The notes under the pieces are model-generated. The model ran no database searches, was not told where the DNA came from, and saw nothing but the letters and a program-made list of their open reading frames with translations. From the NCBI GenBank assembly GCA_004352715.1, contig SCFE01000017.1:2136154-2200153 (forward strand): a DNA stretch of 64,000 bases, read 5' to 3'. The translations under genes and the position numbers were made by a program. Each line of letters opens with the position of its first letter. The stretch's first letter is position 1. Below are positions 23,986 to 35,052 of this stretch, piece by piece. This DNA comes from Hofstenia miamia (Eukaryota > Xenacoelomorpha > Acoela).

Positions 23986-25496
23986 CTATGGTAAGAGCAG
24001 AAGAGTTAGAATACATAACAGATGTAAACATTAGATACACTCTTAGTGAAAAAGTGAGTTCCTGCAAGAAATACAAGAAGTGTGGAGGGAAATGAAGCAT
24101 GGCCAATAATTGAAATAAACTTGACCACATCCAGATATCATAGTTCAATCAACATGATACTGGATGAAAGCAAGAGAAGCTATAAGCTAAGGCCACAAGT
24201 AAGTTTCAGAAGCATATTCCAGGAACTGAACTGTGCACTTATCAAATATAGAAGTGCAGCCTTGATACTGGCTGTTTTCTTAACAGCAGATGAAATTTTG
24301 AAATTGCAGAATTGCTCATCTTCCCTAACTAACTGGCTGCTAGCAAATTCTAGTATGTCTCCAATCAAAAAGGAAAAATTGATGGCACAATATGAGAAAC
24401 TATTCATGAGAATAGCAAAAAAAGAAATATTAATAGAAAAGCTCTCTCCCATAGAGATCAGGAATAGATTAGGCATCTGCCCTAAGGAAAAATACATATT
24501 TTCACAAAAGCATTAATGCAAAATCCTGAGCAATGACACAAAAGTTCACTATCCACACTGTTCATTTGGCAAGACCTAAAAAACAAGAAAAAATCAAATG
24601 GGAGAACAAAGATGAAATTGTTAATATAATCAAGAAAATGCCCAAGACAAAAAAAAACATAAATAATGAAAAATTTTCTCCTTAAATTGACTGAAATTGA
24701 GATACCACTAAAGACAGAGAAGACCATAGATAGAGTGAACATTGAAAAGTTGAACATGCAAATCCTGCAACAAGAAATGCAGTGGATTGAAACCTGTTAT
24801 GATTCAAACTTTATTCAAAAAATGATAGAATGTGAGAAAAAATAAGAGATCACTGAACAATACTATAAACTGCTGAATGAGTCATTATCAAAATCTGTAA
24901 TGAAGTACATATATATGGAAGCATTCCCAAAAGAACTAATTAAATTACTGATGCATGAGGAGAGCTCATATGTAAAAGATCTAAAAAAAGCTGAACAGAT
25001 AACACTTAATCCTATGTACATCAGATCAATGAATTAGCAGTCAAAGGAGATATTACAGAAAGACCATACCACCTATTCAAAAATGGAAAACATGTGAATG
25101 AACTAATCAAGACAACAAAACAGGCAGTAGATGAAACTACAAACAGAAAATTAACACTGTATGTGGGGATCAATAATATCATATTGCTAGATCTCTGGGA
25201 GAACAAATGTAAATATTACAACATCTCAAAGAGGATAGAAATATCACAGTGATGAGGGCAAACACTAATGACCCCATTCAAATGACAGAATCCAATGTCA
25301 GAAACAACATGAGTTTATTTTTCAAAGAGGTAGCCAATCCTATCAAAATGGCAAAACTATTCAAATTCTTCTACCCAGATAGTAAATTGGAAATATCATT
25401 AGCTCACTCAGCAACAATTGATGCCAACATGACCATGATGATAGTGCTTAAAGGAATCTGGCTATATAAGAAGCACAAACACAGCTAAATACAGGA
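23986..25496 (+). pseudogene. Gypsy ORF3 fragment (copy E, part 2)
   Basis: The continuation of copy E after the solo LTR. Open parts: 24082-24516, which includes SMSPIKKEKLMAQYEKLF and IEKLSPIEIRNRLGI (a region poorly preserved in copy D at 36280-36420), and 25249-25488. Near 25150-25240 it reads LYVGINNIILLDLWENKCKYYNISKRIEI, and then NNMSLFFKEVAN, FFYPDSKLEISLAHS and MTMMIVLKGIWLYKK, the conserved C-terminal block. It stops without an identifiable LTR of its own; a minus-strand LTR begins at 25527. Confidence 0.7.
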
Positions 25497-25526
25497 ATGT
25501 GTGAAATGAAATATCTAAGATGTAAG

Positions 25527-26668
25527 TGTAACATCCTCTACCAGGCATTACTACTGTTTATCCTCTGTTTCTATATAGCATTAGTCAAATCTCTTGCAGG
25601 TAGGGATTTACTAACTAGATACTGTTTAGCTTTTGTTTACTTCTGTTAACATAATGTAACTAGATTTAACTATTCACTATTTAAGTGATGAAGCCATACA
25701 GCAATCTCTCCAAAGATCAATAATGGGCATCTGCCTGAAATGGATCTCCACATCCAGTTTCACCAGTCCATCAATGATTCATTTGGTTGAGTTCCACCTC
25801 TCAGCTCAGTGATGCAACTTATGTGTACCCTATCCTAGCTTGATGCATACTCAAGACAAGACACAATTCAACTTAGACTCTATTATGTAAAAGTGTTTCA
25901 TGAATGTGCAACCAGACTTGTTACTAGCTGCTTAATTAATATTACATGTAGCCATTACCAAAATATATTGGCCTTGATAAATAGTTTAATATTGAGCAGC
26001 TTCCTAACCTACATTTATTAATTAGTACATGCTTAGTTGTTTTATCAGTGATTATATTGTCAATAATTTGGATCTGAAATAGTAATAATATATTACTGAG
26101 GCTTTAGTCATCCAACCATATTTCGAATTTATTTATTTTAATACATGTACTAAATGATCAGTAGTCAGCCAAACAAGTGAAAAACCCCTATACCTAACCC
26201 ATATGCACTTTTGTGGTCTGGCACAAAGACCCTAGAATTGATCTCAATACTGGATCCAGACCACTACTAAACACCACTCATTTAGCTTGACTTTGTAATA
26301 ACTAATCAAACCATATTAATGAAATGAAAATAAGAATTCCGAATAAAATTCTTTATCAATTGCTTACAAGGTTTCAAATCTATTTATAGCAAATTCGGAA
26401 AAGTACCTGTTAATTTCAAATTTGAACTATCATCTGCCAATATGGTGGCTAAAAATAATGGAAGTGATTTCACCCCTTGTTTTGTCAAAAGTATTGTCAT
26501 TGACAGACACTAATCTTTTAAAGTTGACACTTATTGTTTGTTGGTTGCATGATACAAATTAATCTAACTAATCTAATAATTTAAATTATTGCTAATCATA
26601 AATATTCTTTGATCTTATTCTCTTTCTGATTTGATGTTAGCAGCTTAGTTTATTTGGATGATGCTACA
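25527..26668 (-). mobile_element. Gypsy LTR (3' LTR of minus-strand element F)
   Basis: 1142 bp from TGTAACATCC to GATGATGCTACA on the plus strand, which is a minus-strand LTR (TGTAGCATCATCC...GGATGTTACA). On the right, the minus-strand sequence ends GAATGCAATCTGAGGAGGGTG before it, a polypurine tract, so this is the 3' LTR of the element that extends to 30869. Confidence 0.88.
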
Positions 26669-28326
26669 CACCCTCCTCAGATTGCATTATTTTTAGCACA
26701 GCACATTCTCCATGTACTAGCATGTCTGCTTTTCAGACTATTGATTCAGCCTGTTGATCCTCCCATTTTGTGGTTTTGAATTTAGGTTGTTTAGTCATCT
26801 TCAGGACTGCCTCTCTTTCTGTCATAACTGTGTTGGCGTATTTTAGGAATTTCGCCTCCCAGATGTTCTCAGCAATTGGTGTGATCTCTCTTAGCTTGTT
26901 AATTTTTTGTGAGAATATTTCGTAGTATTTTTGATAGAGCTGTATGCCTTTAATTCTGATCATTAGTGTCATTTGTGCATCAGCCCTTATCATATGGGCT
27001 AAATCTTCTCTTATCTGGTTGTGTGGGTAAAAGAACGTGAACACCTTTCTTAGACTCCATGTATTTGCCACGTCCTTGTAAAAGAAGCTGACATTATCCA
27101 TTACTTCTTGCTCATGTATGTCATTAGAATTGTATTTGTTGATTCTCATCATTGTCACAATTTCTACTCTTTTTGTGACATTGTAGTAACAGTATTTTCA
27201 TTCCCCATATATCTGTCCAAACAATATTGTTTACTCTGGAGAATAACATAATTGCCTTCAGAGTGTGGTTTTCTATTTCTTTTCAGAGGTCTTGTAATTG
27301 TGTATTTATGGGTTTCCCCTGTGTATACAGTTGGTATGTCATTATTGGTCCTTTGATGTACACTCTTTCTCTATTATGGTTTTTCAACATTATCTCTTTA
27401 GACTTCTTATATTCATCACACTCTATCATAGCTTTGGCCTTTTCTTGTGTATTTACATAAGATTTATAGTCATGTAGAAAGGCTTTGGTAACCTTTACAT
27501 CTTTAGGCAGTCTCCATTGTGGGAGGTCCATAGGTGTCTATATCATTTCCAGCTGTGTGTAGATTAAGATTTTTGTCTCTATTTGTCTCTCTATGTGTGG
27601 ATATGAGCCTGCTGTAGTTGGCGCAGTAGCTAGGCCTATCATGGCGGGGTAGTTCATCTTTCCTTTTGAAATTGTGTTCCAGAATGATTGTGTGAGTCCC
27701 TTTCTACTTAATTTTAATCCTATATCCTCCTTGATGTCTATTCTTGATGTAATGCATTCAATGCCTACTGTCAGTTGGTTATATGGCTTAAGAATTTCTT
27801 CCAGTTCCATTCTCGTGAATGCTTCTGTAAACATTAGCTTCATTGTTGCTACTGTTTGTTGCTCTTTGATTTTCTGGAAGTTTCTATCTTTGATTTCTTT
27901 TGTTTCTTGAGTCACTTTTATTTCAACTAGGAATCATTCATCATTGGTGTCTATCCACTCAATTGTTCTTGCCAGGCTCACTTCTCCCTACTTCTCTATA
28001 TTTATCTGATCTATTGTCTGTTGTGTGTTTGGAGGTAGTAATAACTGTGAGGATGTTAGTAGCCAATACGCAATCTCTAATTTTTCTATTATTTTCAGCT
28101 GGTTGACTTTGCCAACTCAGAAGAAGTGAATAATAAGCAAGTTATCAAATTCTATGTTGACGCACTCAAACTTTTGGATGGAACACTTGTTGTTTAAGAG
28201 CTGGCAGAGGTGCATTAGATTGAAATACTTGTTGAATATTGTGTGGACTGTGCTGTGCCAAGAGGGTCTATTGAGCCCTCCATGCATTTTTGAATCATAG
28301 CATATAATCATGTTGACCTTGGGTCT
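26669..28326 (-). pseudogene. Gypsy ORF3 (element F), 5'-truncated
   Basis: On the minus strand, four long open stretches follow the ORF3 order: 28311-28117 (NMIICYDSKM, STVHTIFNKYFNL), 27915-27538 (MKLMFTEAFTRMELEEILKP, MNYPAMIGLATAPT), 27531-27283 (LPQWRLPKDVKVTKAFLHDY, VYIKGPIMTYQLYTQGKP) and 27158-26733 (NVSFFYKDVANTWSLRKVF, FFYPHNQIREDLAH, MIRIKGIQLYQKYY). It is the least damaged copy of the C-terminal half. Where copy D has stops, F has sense codons (LPQW, LYTQGKP), but a TGA at 27285-27283 is shared with the other copies. No homology recognised. Confidence 0.8.
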
Positions 28327-29745
28327 ATGTGTAACATCCTCTTGGGCATCTCCTTGCAGATGTGCGAGAACAGGTCATATTTTGAATAACTGTTTCCTCT
28401 CAAACTAAGCATTAGTAGCTGCTCGACTTGTTGCATGTAGTTTCAGATATCGTCAGTTTTCTTCATTTTTGTTGCATTCAAATGATCTGGTACTGGTTTT
28501 TAAAACTTTCATTCTCGTAATAATTGATGAAGTCTCTGATTAGTAGTTGATAATTTCTCTTTGTTTCTGTGTCCAGAAGCAAGTAGTGTTGGGACGCTGC
28601 TCCTGTTAGATATAATGGGAGTCTCACCGCCACTGCCTGTTGGCTCACTTTTCATTTCACCATCGTCAGTTCAAACATTTGCAACCACTCTGTAAATGTG
28701 GGATTATAACCATCTACCCTTCCATTGAATTTGGGTAGTGTTGCTTTACATGGTATTATGTCACTGGCTGTTGATTGTGGTAGAATTGAACTCTCGTATT
28801 TTGGTTTCTTGTGATTTGTTATCATGTCTTCTTCTTGCAGTTGCGTGGTCACTGCTTTGGTAATTTTGTTTATAATTTTCTGTTTTTCGAAGTCAGAATC
28901 TTTGTCTGATTCTTCATATGTTACCTCTTTGCAGGTCAGAATGTGCAGTGCCTGTAACTCACTCTCCTTTCTGGAGTGGAATTCGATTTTGTGATGTTTC
29001 TATTCTCCTCTTCCATTAGTTGTAGCAATTTCAATTTATCTTTCAAATGTTCCAGTTCCCCCCTGTAGGTCATTATCCTTGATTAATTGTCTGTTTGTTC
29101 TCTCCAGTTCTTGGATTCTTTCTTGCCATTGCTGGTTTTGTTCCAGGAACGTTTTATTAGATTCTGATAGTTGTTGGGTTAGAGTTTTGATTTTCTTTTG
29201 GAACAGTTGATTCTGTTCCTTTAATTGCATTTCCATATTTACTCTGATCTCACTCAATATTGTTTCATTTTGTCGTTCCATCTCCTTGACTTTCTCAGTA
29301 AATTGTTCTACTTGTGGTCTTAAGAGTTCTTCATTTTCTTGGCTCTTCCTTAGCATAATCATTATATCCAATGGATTTGTGTCTGGGGGTTCATTTCTGG
29401 GGGCATACTAAGGGATTGTAGTTCTGTGTTTGTTGCTGAGTTCTCACCAAAATATGGCAATGATTGTATCATTTTGGGAGTTACTGCCTTGGATGCAGTT
29501 TTCTCCGCACTTCTTTTTTTCCTTTTGTCATATTTTCTTTCTGGTGTGTAGTGGTTTTTTCCATCTCTAGATCGCGATTCCAGGATCCTAGTGAAGTGCT
29601 TTAGTTTGGTTTGGGGTATTGCTCTCAATTAACTGGTTGTTAGTTCATATAACTTGTTAGCTGCTTTTTCCACTTTCACTTGTAGCTTTTGTTGTCATGT
29701 GCGGGTAGTTTCACTGAATGTTTCTTCTTTAGAATTGCTGTTCTT
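28327..29745 (-). pseudogene. Gypsy gag (element F), fused to ORF3 by deletion
   Basis: Minus-strand gag. The N-terminal part (29628-29362) is basic (TPERKYDKRKKRSAEK). A strong coiled coil follows at 29371-29036 (EELLRPQVEQFTEKVKEMER, LFQKKIKTLTQQLSESN). The capsid-like part is at 28852-28652 (DIIPCKATLPKFNGRVDGYN, PTFTEWLQMFELTMVK). Near 28330 the capsid text (CSHICKEMPK) passes straight into ORF3; the zinc knuckle, protease, RT, RNase H and integrase are all missing. LTRs, PBS and polypurine tract are kept. Confidence 0.82.
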
Positions 29746-29762
29746 GGCTGTCATGGTCGCCA
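29746..29762 (-). other. Primer binding site of element F
   Basis: The minus strand reads TGGCGACCATGACAGCC immediately after the LTR end TTACA. It has the expected TGG start and matches the PBS positions of copies B and D. Confidence 0.75.
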
Positions 29763-30869
29763 TGTAACATCCTCTACCAGGCATTATCACTGTTTATCTA
29801 CTGTTACTGTATAACATTAGCTGTGTTATTGCGGGTAAGGAGTTACTTTTTACATACTGCTTGACTGTTGCTTCCGATAACTTATATAACTGAAATTAAC
29901 CATTCACTATTTAGGTGACAAAGCCATGCTGTAATGTTTATTGTGATCTTTTAATGGGCATCTGCCTGAAGTGGATCTCCACATCCAATTTCACCATTCC
30001 ATCTGTTGGTTGAGTGCCACTTCTCATCTCAATCGATACAGTTTATGTGTACCCTACTTTAGCTCAGTGCATACTCAAGTCACAAGACAACTCAACTTAA
30101 ACTCTATTGTGTGAAAGTGTTATATCTATTTGCGACCTGACTTGTTACTAGTTGTTCATTTGATATTACATGTAGCCATTACTGAAAACATTTTGGCTTA
30201 TTTAAATATATTTAGTTCAAACAACTTCCTAACTTACATTTATAATTTAATACATGTATGGTCACTTTATTGGTCAATTATGGGTCATCAACTTAGATCT
30301 AAAATAGTATTAATATATTTCCTAGGTTTCACTCATCCAACCATTTGTTGAAAATTATTTATTTTAATACATGTAGTAAAGAAATGCTAGTTGGCTAAAC
30401 GAGAGAAAACCCCTATACCTAACTTATGTGCACTTTCGTGATCTGGCACAGAGACCCTAGAATCGTTCCCTGTGATGTATCCAGACCACTACTAAACACT
30501 GCTCAATTAGCTTGACATTGTATTAAATAATCAAACCGTTAATATGAAAGAAAATAAGAATTCCAAATAAAATTCTTTATCAAACTCTTACAATGGTTTT
30601 CAATCTATTTATAGTATTTCCAAATTTAATTTTCTGCCATGATGGTGGCTGAAAATAATGAAAGCGTCATTTAGTAAAAAGTATTTTTATCAACAGATAC
30701 AAATATCTCTTTTCTGACAAATATTGTTTCTTAGTTGCATAATACAAATAAATCTTAAATAATTCTAATTGATTTGATTACAATATTTTTTAATCATTTT
30801 TCTTCGACTTTAATCCCCTCTGCTTGACATTTTGCAGCATATTTGAGATTTTATTTGAATGATGCTACA
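29763..30869 (-). mobile_element. Gypsy LTR (5' LTR of element F)
   Basis: 1107 bp, TGTAACATCC to GATGCTACA on the plus strand. It adjoins the PBS on its left and so is the 5' LTR of F. The bases outside the two LTRs (TAAG left, GGAG right) do not match, so no target duplication is visible for F. Confidence 0.88.
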
Positions 30870-31078
30870 GGAGTCGGCCAGAGGCACACACACAAACCAT
30901 GGAGCAGAGCTATGATGCGGAGTACCCAAACAGTCTCCAGTTATTTCAGTTAAGTGAAGATTAACAGAAACACATACAATAAATAACTAATATGCGTACA
31001 TCCTACCTGCTTAGAAGGAGGAACAATAATTTGAAAGAATCATTTAACCTACATTAAAGCTTGGTAGTGGATACTACA
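30870..31078 (+). mobile_element. 3' end of the 5' LTR of element D
   Basis: About 209 bp match the last part of the LTR at 38157-39253 (same order of 'gagcagagct', 'agttaagtgaagattaac' and 'gcttggtagtgga') but with many substitutions. It ends GGATACTACA and is followed by a PBS. The first 0.9 kb were lost, cut by the minus-strand LTR on its left. Confidence 0.8.
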
Positions 31079-31095
31079 TGGCGTCTGTGACAGCT
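31079..31095 (+). other. Primer binding site of element D
   Basis: TGGCGTCTGTGACAGCT directly follows the LTR end. It aligns with TGGCGACCATGACAG in element F with four changes. Confidence 0.65.
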
Positions 31096-31308
31096 AAAGA
31101 ACAGAAGAAGAAGAATCAGTTCAACATCCGAACTTGGAACTTAAAGTCCACAAATAACTAGAGCAACCAGAATAGCAGAAAACATGCAAGGAAGCAGATA
31201 TAACATACAGCCAGCTACAAGACAACAACTACAACTATACCTAATGTAGGGCAGGTGAAAGACAAAGAGTCACACCGATCTACCAGCCACTACTATTTGT
31301 ACTTAAAG

Positions 31309-33012
31309 ATGCCAAATACACGAGGAAAAAAAGGTAGTGCCAAAGCAGGCACAAACAAAACAACCCCCACCCCAAGGAGGGCGCACTCAGAGACAGATGT
31401 ATCCCTATAGAATTGGAAACCTTACACATGTCCCCAGAAACAGGATCCAATGAAGTTCTAAACATCCTAAGCCAAACAAATGAAATGGAGACAATATTGA
31501 GATCTCAGATACAACAATTAATGGAGAGAATGTTGACATTGGAACAAGAGAATGAGAATGCACTAAGTGAACTGAAAGTTGAAATAGATAACCGCCTGGA
31601 TAACCAAAGTGAAAACTCCTAGAGAGACATTAAGGCATTAATGAACCAGTTGGCACAGTCAAACAAAGCTTTTCAAGAACAAAACCAGAAATGGGAGAAG
31701 ATATGCCAACAATTGGAAGACACAAATAGGCAACTAATTGTGGACAATGATATCCAAGCCCAAGAGATAGAACAGCTCAAAGATAAACTCAGATCAACAG
31801 AACTAGACAGAGATGAAAATCACGAAAATCAGAAATGAGAAATGGAAGATCTGAGATGGAAATTGAAAAGGCTTTGAGAAAACAGGGAATAAAATCCAAA
31901 GGTAACAGCAATGTATGAAAGGATAATTGAACAGAGGGAAGAAAGGAGCTTATGAGCATCACCCACGAACTTTAAAAAACATCTCAGAGAAATGGAGGAA
32001 GAAGAGGAAGAGGACAAAAGAAGAATCATTAATGAGATAACAAGAGCAGTGACAAATAAACTCACAATTAGTGAAAGAATAAATAGATAAAAGAAACCAG
32101 TCTATGAAAATTTGATGCTGCTAGAAAATAGTCACAATGACACAATACCATGTAAGGCAACTCTGCCCCAATTTAATGGGAAAGTGGACATCTATAACCC
32201 AACATTTCTGGAATGGCTGCAAATGTTCGAAATTATTATGGCGGAGAGGAAAGTGAACCAAAGGGCAGCAGCCACAAGGTTCTCAATATATCTATCAGGG
32301 GCAGCCTCTCAACACTACCTGCTCCTGAATGCGGATACAAAACGAGACTACAAATTGCTAATCAGAGATTTCATAGATTACTATGAAAATGAAAGTTTCA
32401 AAAATCAATACAAATCATATTAAATTCAACACAGATGCAAAAGACAGATGATATCCAAAATTATATTCAAGTGAAAGTACAATCTCTTTTTTCACATTTG
32501 CAAAGGCATGCCAAAGAACATCTGTATGCAATTTGAAATAGAGTGCGATGTTGATGACAAGTTGGAGAAAATGATCAGGAAAGCCATAGACATACAGGCA
32601 ACAATAGAGAATAATGCCCACATCTATAAAGAAAGCAATATGGAATAAGGAAAAACTGTAATAATGGAGAAATAGCTACAAACCACAAACAGGGAACACC
32701 AAAATGTACAAAGAAAAAAAGGTGGAGAAATTCATCAACATAAAAAATAAGGATGGGAAATCAAAGAAAGTAAGAGAAAGAGACATAAAGTGCTATGTTT
32801 GTGGACATAAGGGGCACAGAAAGGATGAATGTAGAAAGCAAATCAATATGATCAGAGAGGAAGAAGCATATTGCAACAATGAGGACATAATCAAATCTGA
32901 ATCAGAATTGGTAGAGGATCCCAAACAGGGGAAGAATTGGAAAACTAGCCATAGTGCCAACTCAAAAAAACCAAGCACCAATAATGATCATGATGAACCT
33001 GGACAACATTAA
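31309..33012 (+). pseudogene. Gypsy gag (element D), broken
   Basis: The start is the ATG at 31309 (MPNTRGKKGS), which keeps a CGA codon where copy B has TGA. A one-base loss near 31400 shifts the frame before the coiled coil (31413-31838; a stop splits it at 31621). The capsid-like part is at 32112-32423 (PCKATLPQFNGKVDIYNPTF, EWLQMFEIIMAERK). A segment after 32470 is shorter than in copy B. The zinc knuckle is at 32791-32832 (CYVCGHKGHRKDEC). TGA stops near 31836 and 31875 fall at the same places as in copy B. Confidence 0.85.
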
Positions 33013-33600
33013 CACGATAACATTAATGATAAATGGGATTTTAACAAAAGCAATGATCAATATGGGAGCAGCAACATCAATAATAACAGATGAGTGCACG
33101 ACAAAATTGGGATTTACAATGTTTGAGCAAAAGACTAATTAACACATCTGGAGACTAGATAGACACAAAAGGCAAGATCAATGCAGTACAAATTAGAATA
33201 GCAAATACAACCTTTGAGCAAACACTAGTAGTAATAGACACACATAACAACTTACTGCCTTATGAGGTGATATTAGGGGATGATTTCCTGACAAAGAATG
33301 GATGTGTAATAAATTATGCTGACAGAATGATCAAAGTTTGAGAAGAGGAAATTGAAATTGAAGAGCAAAAAGGAAAACCTTCAATGATACTCTTCAAACT
33401 GGAGGAAGATATAAAGCTGCAGTCATATCAAAGGAGGATGCACGGAGTGAAAACAGAAGAAATGATAACAGCAGATATAATGATTTATAATAACAAAGAT
33501 ATCAATTCAAAAAGAGTGTTGATGCCGTCAAGTGTGTGCGTGATAAAGAATAGCAGATGAATGGTCCCAATACTAAATGCAACAAATCATAACAACAACA
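33013..33600 (+). pseudogene. Gypsy protease (element D), broken
   Basis: The active-site loop reads MINMGAATSIITDECTTKLG (33055-33114), where D-T-G-A is expected, so the catalytic Asp is Asn and the Thr is Met. The block LPYEVILGDDFLTKNGC follows near 33256-33306, with a TGA at 33340 as in copy B. The linker after it jumps into integrase near 33600. Confidence 0.72.
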
Positions 33601-34290
33601 TGAAGACATAGCAATGAAAGAATGGATCCTGAAGTTCGGGCCAATGGAGATGATAATCACTGATAAGGGGCCACAATTTGAAAGCAACTTGTTCCAAGAA
33701 ATGGCATGCCTACTGGAAGTCATAAGCAAAAGAACAACAGCATACCATCCAAAGGTGAATGGCGCAGTGGAGAGACTGAATAGAACCTTGATAAAGCTGA
33801 TCAGAGTTACAACTTCAAGAGTAGGGGGTCTCAAATGGAGAGAAGTAATTGAAATGATCGTGTATTTTTACAATACGTCCATACATTCGACATCTGGGAT
33901 AACACCATGTTTGGAAGAGTGGCAGCGACACCATTATCAATGCAATACTTTGCCTATAGTGGAAAGTTGGACAACCAATACGTGAATCAATTTAGGAATC
34001 AGATAACAGTGATGCATGAGACAATGTGTCATCCCATGAACAAATCAGCCATGAGACAACAGCCAACTACAATAAGAAAATTTACTGTCACATGCATAAA
34101 CTAGGCGACACAGTTTACGCATTCACACCCATGAAATTCACAGACACAAACCAGGTCTGAAAGTTAAAAACATTTGGTCAGGTCCATATAAAATAACGCA
34201 AGTATTACCAAATAATGAGTACATGTTAGATAATGATAGATTACTGCACTTCCAAAACCTAAAACAGGCAAAAGCAGATATCAAAGAATA
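33601..34290 (+). pseudogene. Gypsy integrase C-terminal half (element D)
   Basis: The text starts at KEWILKFGPMEMIITDKGPQ, so all of RT, RNase H and the first half of integrase are deleted compared with copy B (which has about 2 kb here). The second Asp (ITDKGPQFES) and the Glu block (AYHPKVNGAVERLNRTL) are present. A frame change lies near 33905. The C-terminal GPY/F module can be read near 34170-34260 (SGPYKITQVLPNNEYMLDN, LLHFQNLKQ), followed by a stop at 34289. Confidence 0.84.
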
Positions 34291-34700
34291 GATATTAAAT
34301 GAAAATGCTGAGTTCAAAATAAGTTGCATTAATAGTAATGAGATTTTATACAATATGAGTGAATTAGATAGTCTACCAGAGGAAGGCTTAGACAAAGAAT
34401 TCGAAGCAAATATCAGTAATGAGGATATACAAAGGAGAGTGCTGCCAAGGCGTGCAGCAAGAGATAAATATATATATGACCCTCAAATATGGGATATAAA
34501 TTTATTATCTGAATTTAGGAAATTTGAACAAGATGCAACAGTCATTAAGGAAGAGAGTGCACTAAACCCAGAGACCTGAGGAGATGACAATGTCAAATCC
34601 ATGGAGAAGAATATGAAGGAAATCTCGAACCAGATGTCCAATGGAAGACAGAATAGATGAGAACCAACCCACAACTAATCAAAGTCGCAGAGTGAGAAGG
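34291..34700 (+). pseudogene. Pol C-terminal tail (element D)
   Basis: An acidic stretch (34355-34579) ends in RRVLPRRAARDKYIYDPQ and IWDINLLSEFRKFEQD. The Arg-rich piece followed by YDPxIWDI is shared with copy C (17600-17690) and looks like the tail that closes many gypsy Pol proteins. Stops follow at 34577 and beyond. Confidence 0.6.
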
Positions 34701-34720
34701 CGTCCAAGTAGTCCCCAATG

Positions 34721-35052
34721 CTGATTCAAGGGCAGAGAGACAAAAAGACACAATGGATCTCCTGCTGGAGATCTGCACCTCTGATTCTAGGGCAAGCAGA
34801 GAACCAGTGAACATCCTAGAGACCTGCACCACTGACTTGAGGGCATGCAGAGAACTGGTGGAACACAGCACAACTTTTCTTCCAGTCCACCTTGCTGATT
34901 TGAGGGCAGTGCAACCATTGGAGTTCCAGGGGAAGGTGAGAGTGGGCAAAGAATCATGCATATATGGAAGCAATTTGAGGCTGACAGATCAATGGAACCC
35001 TCAGTCAGTAAATTGCTGAAAGTGTCAACCATGAGCCAATTTGAGGGCGACT
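34721..35052 (+). repeat. Imperfect repeat array between pol and ORF3 (element D)
   Basis: A core close to CTGATTTGAGGGCA occurs at 34721, 34781, 34832, 34894 and, weaker, at 34971 and 35036. The two central units share about 45 bases (from GATCTGCACC at 34770 and GACCTGCACC at 34821 through GCAGAGAAC). The unit has the same skeleton as the array in copy C (17781-18165): a CTGCA piece, then TGATT, then AAGGGCA or GAGGGCA. Confidence 0.65.
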
